Shown here: piece after piece, positions 1 through 6,348 of the stretch
Layout: every line of letters begins with the position of its first letter
Position numbering within the stretch: the first letter of the stretch is position 1
DNA from: an uncultured Eubacteriales bacterium
GTDB lineage: Bacteria > Bacillota > Clostridia > Peptostreptococcales > Anaerovoracaceae
Assembly (NCBI GenBank): GCA_902766185.1
Contig: CACXCQ010000256.1
Coordinates: 1 to 6,433, forward strand
DNA: 6,433 nt
Direction of reading: 5' to 3'
Translations under genes and position numbers: made by a program
Notes under the pieces: generated by a model
What the model was told of the DNA's origin: nothing
What the model saw: the letters and a program-made list of their open reading frames with translations, nothing else
Database searches by the model: none

Positions 1-459
1 ATGATGGCGGAGAAGGTCTGCCAGGTGTATACGAATCTGGATCAGGACCTGCTGATGGCGGGAGTGATCCTTCACGACATCGAGAAGCTCGACGAGATCG
101 AGTCCAATGAACTGGGCATTTCCCCGGGGTATTCCTTTGAAGGGAAAATGCTGGGACACCTGGTTTTGGGAGTCCGGGAGATGGAGAAGATCGCCAACGA
201 GCTGGGGATAGACCGGGAGAAGGCCGTCCTTCTGGAGCACATGATGCTGAGCCATCACTACGAGCCGGAGTACGGAAGCCCCATCCGGCCGCTGTTTCCG
301 GAGGCGGAAATGCTGCACTATCTGGACATGATCGACGCCAAGATGTTCGATATGCAGGATATCATGGAGAAGACGGAGCCCGGCCAGTTCAGTGAACGCA
401 TCTGGACGCTGAACAACCGGACGATTTACAAACGCAAAGATCGGAGCGAACAGGAATGA
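1..459 (+). CDS. yhaM: YhaM-family HD-domain 3'-5' exoribonuclease, C-terminal part (5' truncated)
   Basis: The visible 152 residues match the C-terminal HD phosphohydrolase domain of YhaM, a cytoplasmic metal-dependent 3'-5' exoribonuclease that trims RNA 3' ends in Gram-positive bacteria. Metal-ligand candidates appear in the usual order: His25-Asp26 (in LHDIEKLDEI), His53 (MLGHLVLG), His80, His85-His86 (MLSHHYEPEYGSP) and Asp112 (LDMIDAKM). The tail with ERIWTLNNRTIYK also resembles the family. YhaM is usually about 310 residues with an N-terminal OB-fold RNA-binding domain, so roughly half the protein lies upstream. The reading frame is open at base 1, so the ATG there is probably internal. 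One deviation is HDIEK in place of the common HDxGK. The stop overlaps the next gene's start (ATGA), suggesting translational coupling. Family assignment is confident; symbol and function are by homology only. Confidence 0.82.
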   Translation: MMAEKVCQVYTNLDQDLLMAGVILHDIEKLDEIESNELGISPGYSFEGKMLGHLVLGVREMEKIANELGIDREKAVLLEHMMLSHHYEPEYGSPIRPLFPEAEMLHYLDMIDAKMFDMQDIMEKTEPGQFSERIWTLNNRTIYKRKDRSEQE

Positions 460-1727
460 TCAAAAAACCCAAGGAGATCAATCAGATCATCAAGAAACTG
501 ACGGCGGCGAAGTACGACGTTTACTGCGCGGGACAGTGCGTGACCGCGGGAGAACTGGGAGAAGAGCCCCAGGACTGGGACCTTTATACGGATTGCCCCC
601 AGGATAAGCTGCGGGAGATGTTCCCCGAAGGAGAGCCCCTGGGAACAAGGACAACCCGGCTGGACTACACGGAGTATGTGGAATACGACGACGTAAACAT
701 CGAAGACCGCTATGAGGGAATCGTCGCTGACGTGGTGACCCTTCAGGGAAGCATGAAGGACCAGCTGCTTCAGACGTATTTCTTTACGTGTGAGGCCATC
801 GCGGAGCATCCCAGTCTGGCACCGATCGACCCTTGCGAAGGACTGAAGGATATCCGCAAGCGGCTGCTCCGGCCCGCAGGGGATGTCGAGGAGGTCTTCC
901 GCCGCAATCCCATTCAGATCCTTCGGGGTCTGCGGTACGTTGGACTGTACGGATTTGACCTGACAAAGGACCTCTCCGAATCCATCGTCGCCTGCGCGGG
1001 GGAACTGCTGAAAGCGGACAAGGAGGAGATCCTCTACGAGTTCTCGCTGGCCATCAACGGTAACTACGCCGGCAAGTATCTGCGGATGATCAAAGGCCTG
1101 GGCCTGCTTCCGGCGCTCGTGGGACCGGAGGGGATGACCACGGACAAGAGAGGGCAGACGGACTACGAGGGGCTGGCCGAGAATATCGACAAGGTCAAGC
1201 ACATCACCCTCAGGCGGCTTGCGCTGTTCTATATCTGCTTCGATCGGGCATATGCAAAGGCAGTATCGTACCTTCCTCACGATGAACTGGATCTGGAATA
1301 CCTGCTGGACGCGAAGAAACTCCTGCCCAAGCTGCACTTCATCGGCTCGGACACACAGCTGAAGCGGTTCATCTACCGCTGCGGCAGCTGGGACAAGTAC
1401 AACTTCTACGACAAACTTTCCAAGGCGCAGGTCATCGTCTACGGCTACAGCAATCAGCGGATCATCGGCCGTGACGCGATCCTGAAGCAGGTGCTGGAGG
1501 AGCGCCAGCCGATCTTTGCAGAGGATCTGCGGATCGACGCGGATGACATCATCGAAGCGGGGATCACGGACGATCCGGAACGGGCGGATGAACTGTGGCA
1601 CATGCTGCCGGACGTGGTCCACGAGAATGTGGCGTACAACGAGCGGGAGAAACTGCTGAAGTACGCGAAGCGTTTCCACAGGAGCAAGTTCAGCGCCACC
1701 TTCCGGGACGTGAAGTGGCTGAGATAG
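456..1727 (+). CDS. Divergent class II CCA tRNA nucleotidyltransferase/poly(A) polymerase-like protein
   Basis: This full-length 423-residue protein has the layout of bacterial class II tRNA nucleotidyltransferases, which add CCA or poly(A) to RNA 3' ends. The N-terminal polymerase-beta-like head keeps the DxD pair (Asp40, Asp42 in PQDWDLYT), a possible third carboxylate at Asp92 and the region IDPCEGLKDI (124-133). The neck helix region includes ILRGLRYVGLYGFDL (155-169). Key motifs are altered. The usual GGxVRD of motif A reads GQCVTA (26-31). The RRDFTxNA of motif B reads TYFFTCEA (107-114). The base-recognising EDxxR of motif D reads RNPIQ (150-154). No HD domain is fused to it. The start overlaps the upstream stop by four bases and has GGAG at 443-446, nine bases before the ATG. 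The frame is intact, so it is not an obvious pseudogene. It could be a non-canonical nucleotidyltransferase or an RNA-binding paralogue; canonical CCA addition looks doubtful. Confidence 0.82.
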   Translation: MIKKPKEINQIIKKLTAAKYDVYCAGQCVTAGELGEEPQDWDLYTDCPQDKLREMFPEGEPLGTRTTRLDYTEYVEYDDVNIEDRYEGIVADVVTLQGSMKDQLLQTYFFTCEAIAEHPSLAPIDPCEGLKDIRKRLLRPAGDVEEVFRRNPIQILRGLRYVGLYGFDLTKDLSESIVACAGELLKADKEEILYEFSLAINGNYAGKYLRMIKGLGLLPALVGPEGMTTDKRGQTDYEGLAENIDKVKHITLRRLALFYICFDRAYAKAVSYLPHDELDLEYLLDAKKLLPKLHFIGSDTQLKRFIYRCGSWDKYNFYDKLSKAQVIVYGYSNQRIIGRDAILKQVLEERQPIFAEDLRIDADDIIEAGITDDPERADELWHMLPDVVHENVAYNEREKLLKYAKRFHRSKFSATFRDVKWLR

Positions 1728-1742
1728 GACTCGCCAGCCTTT

Positions 1743-1748
1743 GGATGG
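1743..1748 (+). promoter_or_regulatory. Ribosome binding site choosing the recD2 start
   Basis: GGATGG lies seven bases before the ATG at 1756, a usual Shine-Dalgarno spacing though an imperfect match. A TTG in the same frame at 1741 would add five residues, but the nearest purine run before it (AGGA, about 1726-1729) is weak and further away. The ATG is therefore preferred. Confidence 0.4.
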
Positions 1749-1755
1749 TAGAAAC

Positions 1756-3996
1756 ATGACGGAAGAATACATCGGAACGATTCAGGAAATCATTTTTCAT
1801 AACAAAGAAAACGGCTATACAGTGGCCGTTTTTGCTACGGAATCGGAAGAACAGGACGAGTTTACCATCGTGGGGAATATCCCCCAGGCGGCAGCGGGAA
1901 GAGCGTACGCGATCCATGGGGAATTCACGGAGCACCCGTTCTACGGCGAGCAGTTCAAGGTCACCGGCTACGAGGAGCGGATGCCGTCATCACAGGACGG
2001 GATCCGGGAGTTTCTCGCCTCCGGCGCCCTGAAGGGCATCGGTCCGAAGACGGCGGCGGCCATGGTGGCCAGATTCGGTGAGAACACGCTGAAGATCATC
2101 GAGGAGGAGCCGGAACGGCTCACGGAGATCTCCGGCATCGGCCCCAAAACGGCAGCGAAGATCTCCGATGCATTCCTTCAGCAGAGGGAGTTTTCCGCGG
2201 TGAGCCTGCAGCTGCAGCAGTACGGGATCAGCGCCCAGTACGCCTTCAAGCTGTACCAGACCTACGGTACGGATACCGTTTCCGTGCTGGAGGAGAATCC
2301 CTACCGGATCATCGATGATGTTTACGGCGTGGGGTTCATCAAGGCGGACCGGATCGCCGAAAAAATGGGCGTGGAACGCGACGATCCTTTCCGGATCCGC
2401 AGCGGGATCAACTTCACCCTGAACCACTTTGCCGGGGACGGACACACCTATCTGCCACAGGAGGAACTGTGTGAAAAAGCCGCTTCCCTTCTGGAACTGT
2501 CCAGAGAAGAGATCGGGCAGCAGCTGGAGATCATGGCCTTTGCGGGGGATGTGCGGATCGAGACGGTGAACGGACTGCCGGCAGTCTATCTGATGCAGTA
2601 TTATCTGGCCGAGCAGAATGTGAGCAAGAATCTGCGTCTGCTTCGGAGCGCGCAGCTCAAACCCATCACTGGGGGAGAGGTGGACACTCTGATCCGCCGG
2701 ACGGAAGCTGCGACGGGGATCAACCTGAGCGAAAACCAGAAGGACGCGGTGCGGCAGTCCCTGGAAAACGGGGTCTGTGTGATCACCGGCGGGCCCGGAA
2801 CCGGTAAGACCACCATCATCAATGCCATCATCGAGATCCTGGAAGAAAGCGAGCTGAAGACGGCCATCGCCGCGCCTACGGGACGTGCGGCAAAGCGGAT
2901 CACGGAGACCTCCGGCCATCCCGCGTCCACCATACACCGGCTTCTGGAGTACAGCTACGCAGAGGACGAGGACACGCTGCGCTTCGGGCGGACGGCAGAC
3001 AATCCGCTGGAATACGACGCGGTGATCATCGACGAAGCGTCCATGATCGATCTTCAGCTGATGAACGCCCTCACCAGCGCCATCCGGCCCGGGACCCGGT
3101 TCCTTCTCGTGGGAGATGACGATCAGCTGCCTTCGGTGGGAGCCGGCAATGTGCTGCGGGACATCATTTCCAGCGAGTACATTTTCTGCATGAAGCTGAC
3201 GGAGATCTTCCGGCAGGCCGCGGAAAGCATGATCGTGGTCAACGCTCACCGGATCAATCAGGGCGAGTATCCGGACTGCAACGTGAAGGACAAGGACTTT
3301 TTCCTCCTCCGCAGATCCAGCGAAAGGGAGATGCTGGACACGATCCTCGATCTGTGCGTGCGCAGGCTCCCGGCCTTCTTCCCTGAGTGCAGCCCCATCC
3401 GGGACATCCAGGTCCTGACCCCTGTGCGCAAGGGAACGCTGGGCTGCCTTCAGATGAACGGCCGCCTTCAGGAAATGCTGAATCCGCCGGATCCGGAGAA
3501 AGCCGAAAAACAACACGCGGACAGGATATTCCGCGAGGGCGACAAGGTCATGCAGATCCGGAACAATTACGATCTTACCTGGCGGGACAGCCAGGAATTC
3601 ACCGAAGGAGAGGGCGTATTCAACGGCGACGTGGGCTTCATCCAGAGCATCGACAACGATGCCGGGGAAATGACGGTGATCTTCGACGAGACCCGCTACG
3701 TGACCTACAGCTTCGGTCAGCTGGAAGAGCTGGAGCTGGCCTACGCCATCACCGTCCACAAAAGCCAGGGCAGCGAGTTTCCGATCGTGGTCATGCCGGT
3801 GAGCTGGTTCCCGCCGGTGCTCGCCACCCGTAACCTTCTCTACACAGGGGTAACGAGAGGGAAAACGGCGGTGGTCCTGGTGGGTTCCGAAAACAAGCTC
3901 TGCGCCATGGTGGACAACAACCGGATCAGCCAGCGCTATTCGGGACTGGGCTACCGGCTCTGCCAGCTTTTGCGGTTAGAAAACGAGATGATGTGA
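1756..3996 (+). CDS. recD2: RecD2-family ATP-dependent 5'-3' DNA helicase
   Basis: The protein has 746 residues from the chosen ATG. RecD2 is the RecBC-independent form of RecD, a superfamily 1B helicase with 5'-3' polarity that acts in DNA repair and replication-fork maintenance in Gram-positive bacteria. It has an N-terminal OB-like segment (about 1-75). Tandem helix-hairpin-helix motifs follow at GIGPKTA (94-100) and GIGPKTA (127-133), with a third-like element at YGVGFIKADRIA (190-201). The helicase core carries Walker A GGPGTGKTT (345-353, Lys351), Walker B DEAS (426-429) and motif III GDDDQLPSVG (453-462). It also has LTEIFRQ (481-487), AITVHKSQGSEF (664-675) and motif VI YTGVTRGK (696-703, candidate arginine finger Arg701). 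All catalytic motifs look intact and the length is normal for RecD2. It starts 28 bases after the nucleotidyltransferase-like gene and ends 46 bases before comF, consistent with one operon. A longer form from the TTG at 1741 cannot be excluded. Confidence 0.95.
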   Translation: MTEEYIGTIQEIIFHNKENGYTVAVFATESEEQDEFTIVGNIPQAAAGRAYAIHGEFTEHPFYGEQFKVTGYEERMPSSQDGIREFLASGALKGIGPKTAAAMVARFGENTLKIIEEEPERLTEISGIGPKTAAKISDAFLQQREFSAVSLQLQQYGISAQYAFKLYQTYGTDTVSVLEENPYRIIDDVYGVGFIKADRIAEKMGVERDDPFRIRSGINFTLNHFAGDGHTYLPQEELCEKAASLLELSREEIGQQLEIMAFAGDVRIETVNGLPAVYLMQYYLAEQNVSKNLRLLRSAQLKPITGGEVDTLIRRTEAATGINLSENQKDAVRQSLENGVCVITGGPGTGKTTIINAIIEILEESELKTAIAAPTGRAAKRITETSGHPASTIHRLLEYSYAEDEDTLRFGRTADNPLEYDAVIIDEASMIDLQLMNALTSAIRPGTRFLLVGDDDQLPSVGAGNVLRDIISSEYIFCMKLTEIFRQAAESMIVVNAHRINQGEYPDCNVKDKDFFLLRRSSEREMLDTILDLCVRRLPAFFPECSPIRDIQVLTPVRKGTLGCLQMNGRLQEMLNPPDPEKAEKQHADRIFREGDKVMQIRNNYDLTWRDSQEFTEGEGVFNGDVGFIQSIDNDAGEMTVIFDETRYVTYSFGQLEELELAYAITVHKSQGSEFPIVVMPVSWFPPVLATRNLLYTGVTRGKTAVVLVGSENKLCAMVDNNRISQRYSGLGYRLCQLLRLENEMM

Positions 3997-4009
3997 GCGA
4001 GGCATCGCG

Positions 4010-4025
4010 CCTGCCGGCCTGCCGG
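4010..4025 (+). repeat. Tandem 8-base direct repeat in the recD2-comF gap
   Basis: CCTGCCGG occurs twice back to back just before the comF ribosome binding site. It is directly visible but short, and no function can be assigned. It could reflect replication slippage. Confidence 0.5.
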
Positions 4026-4042
4026 AAGAGAGGGGAAAAGGG

Positions 4043-4864
4043 ATGTTGAGTTTTGCGAGGCTTCTTCACGAAGTGGATGAAGCGGTTTTTCCGTCGAATA
4101 TTTACTGCGTTTCCTGCGGAGCGCTGATCGACCGCAGCCGAAGCTACAGCCTTTGCGATGACTGCATCGGCCGCTTCCACTGGATCACGGGACGAACCTG
4201 CGGCAGCTGCGGCAAGGCCATGCCCCAGACCAGCAAAGGCAGGTTGTGCTACGACTGCATGCAGGAGGAGCATCTCTTCCGCCGCGGTTTTTCCTGCCTG
4301 ACCTACGGGCTGCACGAGCGGGAACTGATGATGGACTTGAAATATGCGGGCAAGGGTTATCTGGCCCGCATTTTTGGTGACATGATGTTCGATCGGCTGG
4401 AGGGCGAGATCCGGCGCGGGCAGTTCAGTCCGGAGCAGGCGCGGATCGATCTGATCGTTCCGGTGCCGGTAAGCAAAGGCAGGCTCAGAAAGCGCGGATA
4501 CAACCAGTCGGCAATCATGGCCAGGCAGCTGGCTCGCCGGTGGAAGGAGTGCGTCAGCGATGCCGATGCAGAAGTTCTCTGGCCCGCGCCGGTCTGCCGC
4601 ACGAGGATGCTCTGCAGGACCCGGGAAACGCAGATGCTCCGAAGCCTGAATCCCACGGAACGAAGGATGGCCCTGAAAGACGCCTTCGCGGTGACGCCGG
4701 CTGAACAGCCCAGGCTGGCAGGAAAAACCGTGCTGCTTGTAGATGACATTTACACCACCGGCGCCACGGCCGACGCCTGTAGCCAGGCTTTGCTCGAGGG
4801 CGGCGCGGCAGATGTCTACCTGGCGACCCTCGCCTCCGGCGGCAACCGCCGGCCGGGGGAGTGA
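4043..4864 (+). CDS. comFC: ComF/ComFC-family phosphoribosyltransferase-like competence protein
   Basis: This 273-residue protein has standard ComF architecture. Two CxxC pairs form an N-terminal zinc-binding region (Cys22/Cys25, Cys38/Cys41), followed by two more (Cys53/Cys56, Cys69/Cys72). The conserved segment around IVPVPVSKGRLRKRGYNQ (138-155) comes next. The PRPP-binding loop of type I phosphoribosyltransferases, VDDIYTTGAT (233-242), lies near the C-terminus. ComFC (ComF, GntX-like) proteins support natural transformation, probably by helping internalised single-stranded DNA; any enzymatic substrate is unknown. The start is well supported by GAGAGGGG at 4028-4035, seven bases before the ATG. 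In Bacillus the gene follows the comFA helicase; here the upstream helicase is recD2 instead. Family is certain; presence of a working competence system cannot be judged from this window. Confidence 0.93.
   Translation: MLSFARLLHEVDEAVFPSNIYCVSCGALIDRSRSYSLCDDCIGRFHWITGRTCGSCGKAMPQTSKGRLCYDCMQEEHLFRRGFSCLTYGLHERELMMDLKYAGKGYLARIFGDMMFDRLEGEIRRGQFSPEQARIDLIVPVPVSKGRLRKRGYNQSAIMARQLARRWKECVSDADAEVLWPAPVCRTRMLCRTRETQMLRSLNPTERRMALKDAFAVTPAEQPRLAGKTVLLVDDIYTTGATADACSQALLEGGAADVYLATLASGGNRRPGE
4836..4852 (+). other. Perfect 7-bp hairpin at the 3' end of comF
   Basis: CCGGCGG and CCGCCGG can pair around a three-base CAA loop inside the last comF codons. No T-run follows, so it does not qualify as an intrinsic terminator. 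It could slow 3' exonucleases or simply reflect the Gly/Arg codons. No better terminator is visible between comF and the next promoter. Confidence 0.35.
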
Positions 4865-4975
4865 GAAGGCGTTCCGCAAACTCTTCATCCTAATCTAGCG
4901 CACACGATCACTCTTTATACGGCATTACTGTGTGTGAAGCAGACGACACTTTTCTTTTCGTGGGGAGGGATTATC

Positions 4976-4984
4976 TGTTATGAT
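4976..4984 (+). promoter_or_regulatory. Extended -10 promoter for the GH3 gene
   Basis: TGTTATGAT fits the extended -10 consensus TGnTATAAT with one mismatch in the hexamer. The only upstream -35-like sequence is a weak T-rich stretch at about 4951-4958, as expected for an extended -10 promoter. Transcription would begin near 4991 and leave a leader of about 52 bases. The rest of the 4865-5042 gap shows no other recognisable element. Confidence 0.5.
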
Positions 4985-5027
4985 AGTATCAGTAGAAGGA
5001 AACGGCGCCGGGCATCAACGGCCGGCG

Positions 5028-5035
5028 AAGGGGGG
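5028..5035 (+). promoter_or_regulatory. Strong ribosome binding site fixing the GH3 start
   Basis: AAGGGGGG sits seven bases before the ATG at 5043. An in-frame ATG at 4980 overlaps the predicted -10 element, so it would not be on that transcript. It would also add 21 residues in front of a normal signal peptide. The start at 5043 is therefore chosen. Confidence 0.7.
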
Positions 5036-5042
5036 CGGCAAG

Positions 5043-6197
5043 ATGAAGGATCACACGAAGGATCGTACAACACAACAACTGCACAGGCACCACAGTCTCC
5101 GCGCGCTTCTGCGGACGGGGGTCATTTTCGTGCTGCTTCTCGTCTTCTGCGGCGCATCGGTATACGCGGCGGGAACCAGCACCCAGACCAGGGCGGCAAA
5201 GATCCTGTCGAAGATGAGCATGAACGAGAAGATCGCGCAGATGATGATGGTCAGCTTCCCGGCTTCCGACGCGGTGAAGATCCAGAAGAAGAACCAGTTC
5301 GGGGGATATCTCCTGTTCGGCAGGGACTTCAAAAATTCCACGAAGAAAAAAATGCGCGCGAAGCTGTCCAGTTGCCAGAAGGTATCGAAGCGCGACATGC
5401 TGATGGCGGTGGATGAGGAAGGGGGCACGGTGGTCCGGGCATCCCTGTACAGCCAGTTCCGCAAGCAGAAGTTCCGCTCGCCCCGGGCGGTCTATCAGGC
5501 GGGAGGCTATTCCGGGATCGTATCGGACACCCGTGCCAAAGACAGGTTCCTGAAGAGCCTGAACATCAACTGCAACCTGGCGCCGGTGGCGGACGTAGCC
5601 TACAAAAAAAGCAATTTCATCTATTCCAGATCATTCTCTACAAAGGCAGGAAAGACGAAGAAGTTCATCAAACTCACCGTCAGGCAGATGGGAAAGGATA
5701 AGGTGGTATCCACGCTGAAGCATTTTCCCGGATACGGGGGGAACGGCGATACCCACGGGAGGATCATCCGGGACAGGCGGTCGCTGAATACGTTCAAAAC
5801 CAGGGACCTGAAGCCCTTCGCCGCGGGGATAAAAGAGGGGACAGACATGATCATGGTATCCCACACCATCGTCTATGCCTTTGACAGCAAACGTCCGGCA
5901 TCCCTGTCAAAGAAGGTCCACCGGTACATCCGCAAAGAGATGAACTACGACGGTGTCCTCATCACTGACGGCCTGGGGATGAAAGGCATCACCGACTTCG
6001 TGAAGGGAGACGCCGGGGAGGCTTCAGTCAGGGCCATCCAGGCCGGCAACGATATGCTGTGCGTCACCGGGGATTACAAGCAGGTGCTCCGCGCGCTGAA
6101 AAAAGCCGTGAAGCAGGGCAGGATCAGCGAGAAGCAGATCGATCGGTCGGTCACGCGGATACTGACCATGAAGCTGAACCGCGGGATCATCCGGTAG
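5043..6197 (+). CDS. Secreted glycoside hydrolase family 3 protein, NagZ-like beta-N-acetylhexosaminidase
   Basis: The protein has 384 residues. It begins with a basic n-region and a hydrophobic stretch GVIFVLLLVFCGASV (26-40). A likely signal peptidase I site follows VYA (40-42), so it is probably exported. The rest is a single GH3 TIM-barrel-like domain of NagZ size. Visible motifs include GGYLLFGRDF (87-96), DEEGG (124-128), LAPVADV (179-185), KHFPGYGG (226-233) with the DTH dyad Asp236/His238, and LITDGLGM (306-313). Asp309 is the expected nucleophile. The Asp/His dyad marks the NagZ-type branch, which releases beta-linked N-acetylglucosamine from peptidoglycan fragments or other glycans. 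The mature region is strongly basic, with about 69 Lys/Arg against about 27 Asp/Glu by hand count. It has its own promoter and is probably transcribed apart from comF. Exact substrate is not determinable here. Confidence 0.88.
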   Translation: MKDHTKDRTTQQLHRHHSLRALLRTGVIFVLLLVFCGASVYAAGTSTQTRAAKILSKMSMNEKIAQMMMVSFPASDAVKIQKKNQFGGYLLFGRDFKNSTKKKMRAKLSSCQKVSKRDMLMAVDEEGGTVVRASLYSQFRKQKFRSPRAVYQAGGYSGIVSDTRAKDRFLKSLNINCNLAPVADVAYKKSNFIYSRSFSTKAGKTKKFIKLTVRQMGKDKVVSTLKHFPGYGGNGDTHGRIIRDRRSLNTFKTRDLKPFAAGIKEGTDMIMVSHTIVYAFDSKRPASLSKKVHRYIRKEMNYDGVLITDGLGMKGITDFVKGDAGEASVRAIQAGNDMLCVTGDYKQVLRALKKAVKQGRISEKQIDRSVTRILTMKLNRGIIR

Positions 6198-6247
6198 CTC
6201 CCCGCGAGGCAGAGAAGCGGACAGGCCGCGCGACTGCAAAAGTTTTT

Positions 6248-6348
6248 CCCTTTGCCCGGCGGCAGTATGATATAATCGATTCCGCAGATGCGCAGGGCAT
6301 ATGATCCGGGTCTGTGGTTGAAAGGCCATGCCAGCTACGGGCAAAGGG
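6248..6348. repeat. 11-base perfect inverted repeat spanning the RNA promoter and RNA loop
   Basis: CCCTTTGCCCG (6248-6258), just upstream of the TATAAT element, is the exact reverse complement of CGGGCAAAGGG (6338-6348) in the downstream structured RNA. The upstream arm would be missing from RNA started at about 6283 but present in any readthrough transcript from the GH3 gene. Function is unknown. Confidence 0.55.
6266..6276 (+). promoter_or_regulatory. Promoter -10 region of the terminal structured RNA
   Basis: TATGATATAAT contains a consensus TATAAT (6271-6276) overlapping a TATGAT (6266-6271). The -35 side is poor: TTTTTC (6243-6248) is 17 bases before the first hexamer, and nothing is well spaced for the second. 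Transcription would start near 6283. This is the only perfect -10 hexamer noticed in the non-coding parts of the window. It points rightward into the structured non-coding region. Confidence 0.6.

Noticed and set aside
426..1772. A 448-codon open frame on the - strand
   Set aside because: It lies fully antisense to the well-supported nucleotidyltransferase-like gene, has no recognisable motifs, and is typical of GC-rich coding sequence read in the mirror frame.
1990..3759. A 589-codon open frame on the - strand
   Set aside because: It is antisense to recD2, whose helicase motifs are intact throughout. The His/Asp/Val-rich translation shows no domain.
3926..4888. A 320-codon open frame on the - strand
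   Set aside because: It is antisense to comF, with no ribosome binding site or recognisable domain noticed. ComF motifs explain the region.
4980..5042. An upstream ATG extending the GH3 protein by 21 residues
   Set aside because: The ATG overlaps the predicted -10 element and lacks a ribosome binding site. The ATG at 5043 has a strong one and begins a normal signal peptide.
4934..5416. A 160-codon + strand frame at the start of the GH3 gene
   Set aside because: It is out of frame with the GH3 signal peptide and catalytic motifs. Its Arg/Glu/Asp-rich translation looks like a frame shadow.
6217..6247. Possible intrinsic terminator after the GH3 gene (GCGG/CCGC hairpin, later TTTTT)
   Set aside because: The stem is only four base pairs and the T-run begins about 13 bases after it, so it does not fit a functional Rho-independent terminator.
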